64,000 nucleotides of DNA from Dinoroseobacter sp. (GCA_030066795.1 JASJAW010000036.1:1-64000), one strand, 5' to 3'; shown: positions 25,621 to 34,532, counted from the stretch's first letter. Program-made: numbers and translations. The notes: generated by a model from the letters alone, not told the origin.

Positions 25621-26523
25621 ATGAGTAATCGACTATCAGACGGTATCGGTGTTCGCGCCGAGGAAGAGCATGTGCCCGCGGAAGCGCCTCAGTCGCGCAT
25701 GGCGCGAACGATATCAATAGCAGTCAGCTGGGCAAAAGCGCTTCAGGATGAACCCGATCTTGCACCGGTGCTGTCGGACTTCGCGGCGCTCGTCGATGCA
25801 GCCTCGGTTCGTCTCCTGCGCTACGAAGGCGACAAAGCTGCCTGGAGAACCGCATGTTCAGCGGTTTCCGCGGCTGGCGCACATAGTCAGCGAACAAAGA
25901 ACCACTCTGCGCAACTTCTGGCCGACCACCGCGACGCGGCAGCGGTTGGAACGGTGTGGAGCTTCTCTCGCATGCATGCGGACGCCGACCCAGCCCAGTT
26001 AAGCCATATAGAAGAACGACTGGACGCAGATGGTCTTGCCGATGTGGCCGTCGTGATCCTTGAACGCCAAGGACCGCTACTGGATGTTCTGGAGTTTCAT
26101 TTCAGCCACCGCTTGCTGTCGCCGAACGAAGATTTGCTCGTTTCGCTCACCCCGGAAGTGGCGCGCAGTTGGCGCGCACGGCGCAGCGGTACCTTTGATC
26201 GGATTATTGCCCGATACTCGTGGGGTCGCGGGGCCGCGCGGCAATGCCCGACCAGTTTCGATATTCTCGGAGCCCAGAACCCCTGCGCGCTGAGCCGCTC
26301 GGAATTCCGGGTTTGCGTTCTATTGTCCCAAGGCTTGCTGCCCAAGCAGATCGCTGAGCAACTGCAGATCAGACTGTGCACCGTGCGCTCGCATCTGACC
26401 TCGATCTACGCCAAGACCGAAACCAGCGGACAGCTTGACCTGATGCACCGGCTCTACGCGGCAACAGCGCAATCCAACACCACTGGCACCCTCGGCCTTA
26501 GCTCAACCCGCCTGCGCGGCTAG
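25621..26523 (+). CDS. LuxR-type transcriptional regulator
   Basis: A 300-aa protein with a C-terminal LuxR/GerE helix-turn-helix: LSRSEFRVCVLLSQGLLPKQIAEQLQIRLCTVRSHLTSIYAKT (about residues 225-270). The N-terminal 200 residues are not a clear receiver or autoinducer domain; no phosphorylatable Asp pattern is apparent. The start is ATG at 25621 (MSNRLSDG); an ATG at 25540 would add 27 unlikely residues. It is divergent from the Tad locus and may regulate it, which is inference from position. Confidence 0.8.
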   Translation: MSNRLSDGIGVRAEEEHVPAEAPQSRMARTISIAVSWAKALQDEPDLAPVLSDFAALVDAASVRLLRYEGDKAAWRTACSAVSAAGAHSQRTKNHSAQLLADHRDAAAVGTVWSFSRMHADADPAQLSHIEERLDADGLADVAVVILERQGPLLDVLEFHFSHRLLSPNEDLLVSLTPEVARSWRARRSGTFDRIIARYSWGRGAARQCPTSFDILGAQNPCALSRSEFRVCVLLSQGLLPKQIAEQLQIRLCTVRSHLTSIYAKTETSGQLDLMHRLYAATAQSNTTGTLGLSSTRLRG

Positions 26524-26536
26524 AGCGCTCGGAGCA

Positions 26537-26779
26537 CTAAAGTTTATTATGAGATCCATCGCACAGTGGCGCGTTGGTGGTTGCCTTGCATCCGCAAAAG
26601 AACAGGCGCGTATCCTCCGTCGCCTCATACTTCATCGGTGACAGGCCCGTATCCTTGTGGGACCCATCGCAAAAAGGCTGGTTACCGGAGCGTCCGCAGG
26701 TGCACCAGAAGTAAGTTTTGCCGGCGGTCACTTCGACCGGGTATGGGGCTTTCTGTGCAATAATTGGCGAGTCTGACAT
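26537..26779 (-). CDS. CDGSH iron-sulfur domain protein
   Basis: An 80-aa protein with two CDGSH-type 2Fe-2S motifs: CTCGRSGNQPFCDGSH (about residues 26-41) and CGCKATTNAPLCDGSH (61-76), each with the C-x-C...C-x3-H ligands. Tandem CDGSH proteins of this length are common in bacteria; the role is probably electron transfer or Fe-S handling. The ATG at 26779 gives MSDSPIIAQKAPYPVEV; GGAG lies upstream (GGAGCCCGAG). Confidence 0.92.
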   Translation of the reverse strand: MSDSPIIAQKAPYPVEVTAGKTYFWCTCGRSGNQPFCDGSHKDTGLSPMKYEATEDTRLFFCGCKATTNAPLCDGSHNKL

Positions 26780-26826
26780 CTCGGGCTCCTGATTGGCTGT
26801 CGCCGAGAAATAGCGCCACTCTGCGT

Positions 26827-27135
26827 TTAGTCGAGCTCGGTCCAGGGCCAAGGCTTCACCTCGGACGCGGCTGTCTGGTATCGCGCGGCTTTGGCGATCC
26901 AGATACCGAGATCTGTGCCGAACTCGGCGAGCCGTTTATTGGGATCCCCCCTGTTTACCAGCATGATAACAAACTGGATCACGGTCAGCATTGTAAGAAC
27001 AGTCTGGGCGAGGCTGAGCATAAACCAGATGAGAACCATGTGGATGAAGCGCATACCAATACTGTCTTTTTCACCGGGGTCGGGTTGCTCGCCGTGGATC
27101 CGGCCTGCGATCTTGTCTTCTTCACTCGGTGCCAT
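26827..27135 (-). CDS. DUF4389 membrane protein
   Basis: A 102-aa protein. After a charged N terminus, one long hydrophobic stretch (MVLIWFMLSLAQTVLTMLTVIQFVIMLV) probably makes one or two membrane helices, followed by the DUF4389 signature NKRLAEFGTDLGIWIAKAARYQT and a PWPW C-terminal motif. Function unknown. The ATG at 27135 has GGAGGCGACC upstream. Confidence 0.8.
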   Translation of the reverse strand: MAPSEEDKIAGRIHGEQPDPGEKDSIGMRFIHMVLIWFMLSLAQTVLTMLTVIQFVIMLVNRGDPNKRLAEFGTDLGIWIAKAARYQTAASEVKPWPWTELD

Positions 27136-27161
27136 GGTCGCCTCCGTACTGCAGGAGCACT

Positions 27162-28133
27162 CTAACCCGGCGAATTGGCGGCTGAATAGACCGCATCGAT
27201 AGCTACTTGCGTGCCCTGCGCATCCGCTAGTGACCAGGGGTAGCGCGCGCCCGCATGCAGCGACCGCCCAAAGGCCTCGACCTGCAGAACGTAGTGATCG
27301 ATCCCGGGAAACCTCTCGATATGCCGGATACCGTCAGCGTCGGTGATGTGCACCTGCGCCTCCGCGAAACTGCCGGGGTTGAACGGGGCCGGCATATGGA
27401 TCTGTCCTTCCGTGCCGTGGAAGGTCATGTGCTGCCGCTTGGCCATCCGCATAGACACCATCACGTTCAGGCGCGCGCCTGCAATGATGCCGGTCATTTG
27501 CGCTGTGGCATCAACACCGTTTTCCCAAGCGATCCGCGCATCGATCACCGAGTGCTCGGCTCCGGTTACAAAGCGCGCGGCGCCGATGGGATAAACGCCG
27601 ATATCTGGCAATGCTCCGCCCCCCGTCTCCGCGCGGTTGCGGATATTTCCGGGGTCGGATCGGTTGTCATAGGTGAACGTCCCGTCGATCTGGATGAGAT
27701 CGCCGATCGTACCTTCAGACACCAGAGCACGCACGCGCTGCCACTGCGGGTGATGCACAATCATATATGCTTCCGCCGCAAGCAGTCCCGTGTCCGCCTG
27801 CGCCGCAATAAGGGGGTCAATGTCAGCAGCTTTGAGCGCCAGCGGCTTTTCCACCAGTACAGGCTTGCCCGCCTCCAGCGCTTTAACGCCCCATGGCACA
27901 TGCAACGTGTGTGGCAGGGGAATGTAGACGGCATCGATCGCGGGATCGGCGAGCAAGGCGTCGTAGCTATCATGGACCTTGAGGCCCGGACAGAAATCGA
28001 AAATCGCCGCCTTGGTGGGATTACGCGTCGCCACGGCGGCCAACTCGGCGCCACGCGCGGCGTGGATTGCAGGCCCCATTGTGCTGCTGGCGAATTTCGA
28101 GGCACCCAGAATGCCCCAACGGGTAATAGTCAT
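27162..28133 (-). CDS. Gfo/Idh/MocA family oxidoreductase
   Basis: A 323-aa NAD(P)-dependent dehydrogenase. The Rossmann N terminus is TRWGILGASKFA, the EKP motif (LVEKPLALKA) supplies the catalytic Lys, and AYMIVHHPQWQRV follows in the C-terminal domain. Substrate not identifiable (sugar, inositol or dehydrogenated carbohydrate). The start MTITRWG at 28133 fits the family; the frame is open to 28178 without support. Confidence 0.88.
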   Translation of the reverse strand: MTITRWGILGASKFASSTMGPAIHAARGAELAAVATRNPTKAAIFDFCPGLKVHDSYDALLADPAIDAVYIPLPHTLHVPWGVKALEAGKPVLVEKPLALKAADIDPLIAAQADTGLLAAEAYMIVHHPQWQRVRALVSEGTIGDLIQIDGTFTYDNRSDPGNIRNRAETGGGALPDIGVYPIGAARFVTGAEHSVIDARIAWENGVDATAQMTGIIAGARLNVMVSMRMAKRQHMTFHGTEGQIHMPAPFNPGSFAEAQVHITDADGIRHIERFPGIDHYVLQVEAFGRSLHAGARYPWSLADAQGTQVAIDAVYSAANSPG

Positions 28134-28216
28134 TTCGGTCCTTTTGTCTGAAACCTTCCAAAATGTTTGCGCTAACAATGCCGCGCGATTGCGTCGGGTT
28201 CAAGCCCGGATACAAC

Positions 28217-28678
28217 TCACAAATGGCTGGTGGGCACTCCGGGGGACAGCTTCACGGTTTCCATCGAGATATGTGCCGCCATATCAAACAGTTCGATCCG
28301 GCGCAGCAAGTCTTTGTAGACCGTGTCATAATACTCAACATTCGGCAGCACGAGTTTCAGGATATAATCGAAATTGCCGGTCAACCGGTGTACTTCGACG
28401 ATCTCGGGGATATCGTTTACGGCCTTGTGAAAGTGCTCCAGCCAATCTTCGGCATGTCGCCCGGTGCGCACCAATAAGAAGATCGTGGTCGGTATATTCA
28501 GTTTGTTTCGATCCAGCAGAGCCATCGTGCCGGTGATGTACCCCGCTGCACGCAGGCGCGTGATCCGCCGCGAACAGGCCGAGGGAGAAAGGGCCGTTCG
28601 TTCCGCCAACTCGGCGACGGAGGTTTCCGCATTCTCCTGAAGGAGCGTTAGCAGGCGGCGGTCACGGTCGTCTAACAT
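28217..28678 (-). CDS. Lrp/AsnC family regulator
   Basis: A 153-aa regulator. The winged helix is [47 protein letters not shown], and the C-terminal RAM/ACT-like domain ([20 protein letters not shown]) would bind an amino acid. It is divergent from an Asp/Glu racemase gene across 167 bases, so it likely controls that gene in response to an amino acid. Start ATG at 28678. Confidence 0.9.
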   Translation of the reverse strand: MLDDRDRRLLTLLQENAETSVAELAERTALSPSACSRRITRLRAAGYITGTMALLDRNKLNIPTTIFLLVRTGRHAEDWLEHFHKAVNDIPEIVEVHRLTGNFDYILKLVLPNVEYYDTVYKDLLRRIELFDMAAHISMETVKLSPGVPTSHL

Positions 28679-28845
28679 GACCGGAGAATGCACGCGCCAA
28701 AGCTTGGACGCAATAGAGATGCGCATTTTTAAACTATTACGCGCTTAAAGTGCAGTCTTATCGACTTTATCGCCTAATTATGCACCCCAAATGCATCAAA
28801 CTTGCACGAGAATGGCGACAGAAATCACACTCACGGATCTAAGAG
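28679..28845. promoter_or_regulatory. Divergent Lrp-racemase promoter region
   Basis: AT-rich for this genome. ATGCGCAT palindrome near 28719-28726, repeated TTATCG words near 28759-28773 and an ATGCA...ATGCAT pair near 28780-28796 are candidate operator elements. No single site is clear enough to name. Confidence 0.35.
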
Positions 28846-29559
28846 ATGAAAACCATTGGACTGATTGGCGGAATGAGCTGGGAATCCACCGCCGTCTACT
28901 ATCGCCTTCTCAACGAAACCATCCGCGACACATGCGGCGGCCTTGCCTCAGCAAAGGTGCTGATGCACTCGCTAGATTTCTCGGAGGTTGTGACGCTGCA
29001 AAAGGCAGATCGTTGGGACGCGGCGGGCGAGATGCTCGGAACCGCCGGCGCCGGGTTGGTTAGCGCGGGCGCAGACTGTCTGCTGATCTGCACCAACACC
29101 ATGCATTTGGTGGCGGATCACGTGGCCCGGATGGGACGTGTGCCGCTGATAGACATCATTGACGAGACCGCATTGGCCCTGAAGACCGCAGGCAAGTCGC
29201 GCCCGCTCTTGCTGGCAACCCGCTACACGATGGAGCATGGGTTCTACACGACCCAGATGCAGCGTCATGGCATCGATGTCCTTGTGCCCGAGGCCGAGGA
29301 CCGGCAGCGGGTTCACAATGTGATCTTCGACGAAATTTGTCAGGGTCAGATTAACGAAAGCTCACGCGCTGAGTACAAGCGGATCGTGGCTGAAGCCAAG
29401 GCGCGCGGAGCGGATTCTGTCATTCTGGGATGCACCGAAATCTCATTGCTGGTTGATCCGAATGATTTGACATTGCCCGGTTTCGACTCGACACGGATAC
29501 ATGCGGCCGCCGCGGTGCAGTTCGCGTTGAGCGCACCCGAAACCGCTGAAGCGGCGTAA
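28846..29559 (+). CDS. Aspartate/glutamate racemase family protein
   Basis: A 237-aa cofactor-independent racemase with the two catalytic Cys: CTNTMH (LLICTNTMHLV, about residue 83) and GCTE (VILGCTEISLLV, about 195). The start MKTIGLIGGMSWEST is typical of the YgeA-type group. It interconverts L- and D-amino acids, probably Asp or Glu. It is divergent from an Lrp-type gene and followed by a strong terminator. Confidence 0.9.
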   Translation: MKTIGLIGGMSWESTAVYYRLLNETIRDTCGGLASAKVLMHSLDFSEVVTLQKADRWDAAGEMLGTAGAGLVSAGADCLLICTNTMHLVADHVARMGRVPLIDIIDETALALKTAGKSRPLLLATRYTMEHGFYTTQMQRHGIDVLVPEAEDRQRVHNVIFDEICQGQINESSRAEYKRIVAEAKARGADSVILGCTEISLLVDPNDLTLPGFDSTRIHAAAAVQFALSAPETAEAA

Positions 29560-29578
29560 AAAAGCTAAAAAACCGGGT

Positions 29579-29612
29579 GCCCCGCCGGAAGTCTTTTCTG
29601 GCGGGGCTTTTT
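29579..29612 (+). terminator. Intrinsic terminator of racemase gene
   Basis: GCCCCGCC (29579-29586) pairs with GGCGGGGC (29600-29607), followed by TTTTTC. It lies between convergent racemase and rpoH genes and may act on both transcripts. Confidence 0.85.
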
Positions 29613-29614
29613 CA

Positions 29615-30508
29615 TCATGCGCTCAGGAGGCCTTTTTCACGGGCCAGGTCCCGCATGGCTTTCTGGAGCTTCTCGAAAGCCCGCACTTCGATCTGCCGGA
29701 TACGTTCACGGCTGACGCCATAAACCTCGGACAGGTCCTCAAGTGTCACGGCCTTTTCCTGCAAACGACGCTGGGTCAGGATGTCCTTCTCCCGATCGTT
29801 CAGCACATCCATGGCTTCGGCCAGAAGTTCGCGACGCACATTTAACTCGTCGCGTTCGGCCAGATCACCGGCCTGGTCCGCGTCTTCATCCTCGAGCCAG
29901 TCCTGCCATTCGGTGGCACCATCGCCATCGGACCCGATCATCGCGTTGAGGGACGCGTCCCCGCCCGACAAGCGTCGGTTCATGGAGATCACTTCGTCCT
30001 CGGTCACGTTGAGATCATGGGCGATCTTGGCCACGTTTTCAGGACGCAGGTCGCCTTCTTCCAGCGCGCCGATACGGGCTTTTGCCTTGCGCAGGTTGAA
30101 GAACAGTTTCTTCTGCGCCGAGGTCGTGCCCAGTTTCACCAGTGACCAGGACCTCAGGATGTACTCCTGAATCGAAGCGCGGATCCACCACATCGCATAG
30201 GTCGCGAGGCGGAAGCCCTTTTCAGGATCAAACCGTTTGACCGCTTGCATCAGGCCGACATTGGCCTCGGAGATTACTTCGGCCTGTGGCAAGCCATACC
30301 CGCGGTAGCCCATCGCAATCTTGGCCGCGAGACGCAGGTGCGACGTTACCATCTTGTGGGCCGCCTCAGTATCCTCGTGGTCCACCCAGCGCTTTGCCAG
30401 CATGTATTCTTCTTCTGGCTCCAACATTGGGAAGGTCCGGATTTCCTGTAGATACCGGTTGAGACCTTGCTCCGGCGACGGGGCCGGGAGGTTGGTGTAA
30501 TTTGCCAT
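29615..30508 (-). CDS. rpoH: RNA polymerase heat-shock sigma factor RpoH
   Basis: A 297-aa sigma-32 factor. Region 2 is MVTSHLRLAAKIAMGYRGYGLPQAEVISEANVGLMQAVKRFDPEKGFRLATYAMWWIRASIQEYI; the RpoH box QKKLFFNLRK follows at about residue 133; region 4 ends with EVYGVSRERIRQIEVRAFEKLQKAM. It directs transcription of chaperone and protease genes; in Rhodobacteraceae it also shares targets with the photooxidative stress response. ATG at 30508 with GGAGGTGACAC upstream. The 178-base upstream region holds its promoter but I could not assign it. Confidence 0.96.
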   Translation of the reverse strand: MANYTNLPAPSPEQGLNRYLQEIRTFPMLEPEEEYMLAKRWVDHEDTEAAHKMVTSHLRLAAKIAMGYRGYGLPQAEVISEANVGLMQAVKRFDPEKGFRLATYAMWWIRASIQEYILRSWSLVKLGTTSAQKKLFFNLRKAKARIGALEEGDLRPENVAKIAHDLNVTEDEVISMNRRLSGGDASLNAMIGSDGDGATEWQDWLEDEDADQAGDLAERDELNVRRELLAEAMDVLNDREKDILTQRRLQEKAVTLEDLSEVYGVSRERIRQIEVRAFEKLQKAMRDLAREKGLLSA

Positions 30509-30686
30509 GTGTCACCTCCGCTGTTTGTGCCTTGGGGGATGTGAGGCACAAGTCTTACCCAAATGTTAATCCAATGCACATACTTCAAGTCCCCACTGGG
30601 CATTTCCTGTGCTGGGCCTCCATATAGACGGAGTCTCCTCCCTCCGTCAGGTATATGTCAGCGCTATCACGTGCATGTGCTGCCTG

Positions 30687-31730
30687 TTACAACTTGGCCG
30701 CCAGATCTTGTCGAAGAGCCGCCATGTCCTCGGGCAGTGGCGCTTGGAACGACAGGCTCTCCCCGGTCACGGGATGGACAAAACCAAGCGTGCGAGCATG
30801 CAAGGCCTGGCGCGGAAAACTCCGTACGGCCTCTACCGTCGTGGACGGAAATGTCTTTGCAGACAATTGCTTATGGCCGCCATACACCGGGTCACCGATA
30901 AGGGCATGACCTATATGGGCGAGATGGACGCGGATCTGGTGGGTACGACCCGTTTCAAGCCGACAGGACAAATGAGATGCGCCCGGGGGCGTCCCAAACA
31001 CCGCTTCCCGTGTGGCCCGGGTGACAGCATGACGCCCCTGCCCCGGAGGACAAACCGCCATCTTCTGGCGATCTGTGCGATGACGCGCAAGCGGTGCGCG
31101 CACCACCAGAACACTACCCGGTTCAAAGGATACAACCGGAAGCCCGTTGAGCCGCGGATCGGCCGCATCCGGTACGCCATAGACGAAAGCGTCATAGACC
31201 CGCTCCACGCTGTGATCGGCGAATTGCATTGCGAGCCCTTGATGCGCGACATCTGACTTGGCCGCGACCAGCAATCCCGAGGTGTCCTTGTCGATGCGGT
31301 GGACGATGCCGGGCCGGGCTTCCCCACCGATGCCTGAAAGACTGCCCGCACAATGGAACATCAGCGCATTGGCCAGCGTTCCGCGTGGGCTACCGGGGGC
31401 AGGATGGACGACCATACCCGCGGGTTTGTTGACCACGATCAGGTCATCATCCTCAAAAACGATGTCGAGCGGGATATCCTCGGGGACAAGATCGGTGGGT
31501 TCGGGTTCAGACAAAGACAACGTCAGCGCGTCGCCTTCCGCCACCCGCGCCTTGGGAGACGTGAGGATCTCATCCCCCCGTGCCACCGCGCCCTCGGCGA
31601 TCAGTTTCGCCAACCGGGACCGGCTTAACCCCATCCCCTCTGGCACATCGCGGGCCAGCGCCTTATCAAGACGCGGCGGCGGATCAGCGGCGATCGTAAC
31701 CGTCAGCGTGTGCGCAAAGGTGTCCGACAT
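30687..31730 (-). CDS. RluA/RluD family 23S rRNA pseudouridine synthase
   Basis: A 347-aa enzyme. An N-terminal S4 domain (RLDKALARDVPEGMGLSRSRLAKLI) precedes the catalytic domain with HRIDKDTSGLLV, which holds the catalytic Asp, and ETGRTHQIRVHLAHIGHALIGDPVYGG. It isomerises uridines in 23S rRNA (RluD targets 1911, 1915 and 1917 by E. coli numbering). Its start codon overlaps that of the divergent neighbour (see the finding at 31728). Confidence 0.9.
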   Translation of the reverse strand: MSDTFAHTLTVTIAADPPPRLDKALARDVPEGMGLSRSRLAKLIAEGAVARGDEILTSPKARVAEGDALTLSLSEPEPTDLVPEDIPLDIVFEDDDLIVVNKPAGMVVHPAPGSPRGTLANALMFHCAGSLSGIGGEARPGIVHRIDKDTSGLLVAAKSDVAHQGLAMQFADHSVERVYDAFVYGVPDAADPRLNGLPVVSFEPGSVLVVRAPLARHRTDRQKMAVCPPGQGRHAVTRATREAVFGTPPGASHLSCRLETGRTHQIRVHLAHIGHALIGDPVYGGHKQLSAKTFPSTTVEAVRSFPRQALHARTLGFVHPVTGESLSFQAPLPEDMAALRQDLAAKL

Positions 31731-32040
31731 GGGCGAGATGGATCCTGACGAAGACTACGGACCGGAACCGGCGAACCTGCGGTTCCTGCGCCGCTTGGTG
31801 ACGTTGCTGACCGCGGTGATGATTGCAGGGCTTGTAACGGTGATCGCGCTACTTGTCATCCGCTTGCAGGCCCCGGCGCCTGTCCTTCCCGCTTTGCCCG
31901 AAACGATTGTGCTGCCAGAGGGTGTCACGGCTGATGCGGTGACCTTCGGCGAAGGATGGATTGCCGTGGTCGCGGGTGACCGCATTCTCATCTTCGACGC
32001 GGAGACCGGTGCGCTACGCAAGGAGGTTGCGGTCGAGTGA
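31729..32040 (+). CDS. DUF6476 membrane protein
   Basis: A 103-aa protein with one N-terminal membrane helix (LVTLLTAVMIAGLVTVIALLVI) and a short periplasmic beta-rich part (LPEGVTADAVTFGEGWIAVVAGDRILIFD). Resembles a family (DUF6476) found in Rhodobacteraceae; function unknown. AAAGGTG lies 6 bases before the ATG at 31729; an ATG at 31738 is an alternative. Confidence 0.7.
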   Translation: MGEMDPDEDYGPEPANLRFLRRLVTLLTAVMIAGLVTVIALLVIRLQAPAPVLPALPETIVLPEGVTADAVTFGEGWIAVVAGDRILIFDAETGALRKEVAVE

Positions 32041-32091
32041 CCATGAAGCCGCGCAACGCCTGCGGCGCGACTTTTTGTTGAACCAGAAAGG

Positions 32092-32769
32092 TCAGATCAA
32101 CGTATCGACCCAGTGAGGCACGATCTCCGTGGCCGGACCGTGGAGTGCCCGATCGAAATAGCCCGACCCATCGGACGCTTCGAGATTGATCTCCAGCGTC
32201 TCGATCCCGGCGGCGCGGGCTTCCTGCACAAAACCGGCAGCGGGGTAGACCTGACCGGAGGTACCAATGGCGACGAACAAGCCGCATTGAGCAAGGGCTG
32301 TGTAAATCTCTTCCATTTGGTAGGGAAACTCACCGAACCAGACGATATCGGGCCGCGTACTGGGTGCCGTGCATTTCGGGCAGCGATCCTCCGGGGACAT
32401 AACTCGTGGAGCCGTCCAGCGGTGATTGCAGGTCGCGCACAGCGCGCCGGTCAGTGCCCCGTGCATATGGATCACATCGCGCGTGCTGCCGGCACGTTCG
32501 TGCAGGTCGTCAACATTTTGGGTCACCAGAAGCACCTCCCCCGGGCGCGCGGCCTGCAGGCGCGCAAGAGCGTCATGTGCCGCGTTCGGCGCGGCATCAA
32601 GTGCATTAGCCCGGCGAGCATTATAGAAGTCGTGGACTTTGGCCGGATCAGTCGCGAAGCCCTCGGGTGTGGCCACTTCCGAAAGGTCGTACTTGGTCCA
32701 CAGACCATCCTTGTCGCGAAAGGTACCAAGACCGCTTTCAGCAGACACACCCGCACCGGTCAGGATCAC
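32092..32769 (-). CDS. cobB: Sir2-type NAD-dependent deacylase
   Basis: A 225-aa sirtuin. Motifs: GAGVSAESGLGTFRD, TQNVDDLHERAGS, catalytic His in HMHGAL, zinc Cys in CATCNHRW and CPKC, and GTSGQVYPAA. It removes acyl groups from lysine side chains, e.g. from acetyl-CoA synthetase. The start is probably GTG at 32769 (MILTGAGVS); a few codons upstream (KPIYDIV) resemble family residues, but no in-frame ATG exists there. Divergent from an LMW-PTP gene. Confidence 0.9.
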   Translation of the reverse strand: MILTGAGVSAESGLGTFRDKDGLWTKYDLSEVATPEGFATDPAKVHDFYNARRANALDAAPNAAHDALARLQAARPGEVLLVTQNVDDLHERAGSTRDVIHMHGALTGALCATCNHRWTAPRVMSPEDRCPKCTAPSTRPDIVWFGEFPYQMEEIYTALAQCGLFVAIGTSGQVYPAAGFVQEARAAGIETLEINLEASDGSGYFDRALHGPATEIVPHWVDTLI

Positions 32770-32837
32770 GATGTCATAGATTGGCTTGTCCTCCCGCGCG
32801 CGGTAACTTGAGCAAAACTATGCCAGAGGACCCGCTC

Positions 32838-33305
32838 GTGACCACCCGTATCCTGTTTGTCTGCCTCGGAAACATCTGCCGCTCCCCCACGGCGGAAGGG
32901 GTGTTCCGAGCTCTGTCCGGGGACGCGGATGTGGAAGTGGACAGTGCCGGGACCAGCAACTGGCATGTGGGCGGTCCGCCAGACAAGCGCGCAACCGAAG
33001 AAGCCGCACGACGAGGGGTTGATTTGTCGGGATTACGCGCGCGTCAGGCGGTTCCAGAGGACTTCGAGCGCTTTGATTTGATCGTGGCGATGGACCACAG
33101 CAATGCTGCGAAGCTCGAAACGATACGACCTTCAGACAATTCGACACCTGTGGCACTGTTCCTGAGCTATCGCTCCGAGCCCGGCCCGGTTGAGGTGCCG
33201 GACCCCTACTACGAGGATAATTTCCCCGAGGTCTTTGACATGCTGGAGGAGGCCAGTCGCGGCCTCCTCTCCCGTATTCGAAACGGTCAGGAGCTTGCGC
33301 AGTAG
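32838..33305 (+). CDS. Low molecular weight protein-tyrosine phosphatase
   Basis: A 155-aa phosphatase. The P-loop C-x5-R is VCLGNICRSPTAEG at the N terminus and the general acid Asp in DPYYED. GTG at 32838 (AGAGGA upstream at 7 bases) gives the classical start MTTRILFVCLGN; an ATG at 32820 would add 6 residues and lacks an SD. Targets in this organism unknown. It is convergent with, and overlaps, the next gene. Confidence 0.9.
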   Translation: MTTRILFVCLGNICRSPTAEGVFRALSGDADVEVDSAGTSNWHVGGPPDKRATEEAARRGVDLSGLRARQAVPEDFERFDLIVAMDHSNAAKLETIRPSDNSTPVALFLSYRSEPGPVEVPDPYYEDNFPEVFDMLEEASRGLLSRIRNGQELAQ

Positions 33306-33616
33306 GCGCGCGCGGCGTTCCCGAACTCCTGGTAGCGATCCCAGAATCGTTCATCCGAACGGCGGTCGGACATGCGTACATCCTGGGCCCGCTGCGGGTT
33401 ATCGAAGAACTTTGCAGCCTTGCGCTGATCCGACCGGCTGAGCGTTATGTCGGCGACGTCCTGTATACAGCCGCACAGTGTCCGCGTGCCGGAACGGTCC
33501 GATTGCAAACAAGCCTGTTCAATCGTGCCGGCGTGCGCCTTCCAAGGGGTGACGGGGCCGATCAAAAGCGATGCTGCGCCCGCCAGAATCGTAATAGAAT
33601 ATAGAATAATCCGCAT
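33287..33616 (-). CDS. Small exported protein of unknown function
   Basis: A 109-aa protein with a signal peptide (MRIILYSITILAGAASLLIGPVTPWKAHA). The mature part has three or four Cys, including the motif CGCIQDVAD, and the segment SRSDQRKAAKFFDNPQRAQDVRMSD. Family members in Roseobacters are often labelled arginine transporter without evidence; I do not support that name. It overlaps the LMW-PTP gene by 19 bases, tail to tail. Confidence 0.7.
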   Translation of the reverse strand: MRIILYSITILAGAASLLIGPVTPWKAHAGTIEQACLQSDRSGTRTLCGCIQDVADITLSRSDQRKAAKFFDNPQRAQDVRMSDRRSDERFWDRYQEFGNAARAYCASS

Positions 33617-33728
33617 GTCAGCTTCCTTGCGCTGATGTTGATACCTGCCTCAAAGCGTGTGCCCCTGTTCCCGGAACTACACGTCTGGTCTTAACAATAG
33701 CTTGGAACGCGGATTTTTTCAAACCCAA

Positions 33729-34532
33729 TCAAGGCTTAAGTCGGTATCCTGTGCGTAACATCTGCCAACAGATTCCCATCACGACAATCGCCGATAGCCC
33801 GCAGACCGCAAGCCCGAGCAGCGGCGGGCTGTCGGACACGCCGATCACCCCGTAGCGCACGCCATCGATCATGTAAAACATCGGATTGATATGGCTGAGC
33901 GTTTGCATCACCGGTGGAAGAGACTCCAGCGAGTAGAACGTGCCGGACAGAAAGCTCAGGGGTGTGATCACAAAATTGGTGATCGCAGCCATTTGATCGA
34001 ACTTGTTGGCAAAGATCCCGGCGATTATTCCCAGCCCGCCCAGCACGATCGCACCCGTCAGAACGAATAAGATCAGCCAGACGGGATGTGCCACACCAAT
34101 ACCCAGCGCGACCACCATGGCGATGAGTGTCACGATGGCGACGAGCAGTCCGCGCGCGATCCCACCGAGCAAATACCCCGTCAGGATCTCAGCTGCGTTC
34201 AAGGGGGGCATCAACGTGTCCACGATATTGCCCTGAACCTTCGACACCATGATGGAAGATGACGTGTTCGCGAACACATTCTGGATGACGGTCATCATCA
34301 GAATCCCGGGGGCGAGAAACTCAATAAACGGGACGCCCATTACCTCGCCCCGACGCGGACCGATCGCAAGATTGAATATCAGGATGAACAAGCCGGCCGT
34401 AACCAAGGGACCCGCCACCGTCTGGCTCCAGACCGCCATAAAGCGTCTTGTTTCACGTTCGGCAAGGGTTGCGACGCCCAACCAATTGACGCGGCCAAAC
34501 CTTCGTGTGCCCATCTGAGGCAACTGTGACAT
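33729..34532 (-). CDS. ABC-2 type transporter permease
   Basis: A 267-aa membrane protein with six hydrophobic segments and the ABC-2 signature VITPLSFLSGTFYSLESLPPVMQTLSHINPMFYMIDGVRYG. Resembles YadH-type permeases thought to export polysaccharide or other hydrophobic compounds. The ATG at 34532 follows AGGAGGT (4-5 bases away, slightly short); an ATG at 34547 has no SD. No ATP-binding partner gene is adjacent on either side. Confidence 0.88.
   Translation of the reverse strand: MSQLPQMGTRRFGRVNWLGVATLAERETRRFMAVWSQTVAGPLVTAGLFILIFNLAIGPRRGEVMGVPFIEFLAPGILMMTVIQNVFANTSSSIMVSKVQGNIVDTLMPPLNAAEILTGYLLGGIARGLLVAIVTLIAMVVALGIGVAHPVWLILFVLTGAIVLGGLGIIAGIFANKFDQMAAITNFVITPLSFLSGTFYSLESLPPVMQTLSHINPMFYMIDGVRYGVIGVSDSPPLLGLAVCGLSAIVVMGICWQMLRTGYRLKP

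Noticed and set aside
30509-30686. Sigma-32-type promoter for rpoH (CTTGAA near 30591)
   Set aside because: The -35-like word is present on the minus strand, but no -10 with proper spacing; left unassigned.
33287-33616. Arginine transporter annotation for the small exported protein
   Set aside because: No membrane domain or transporter motif; the name circulates for this family without sequence support.
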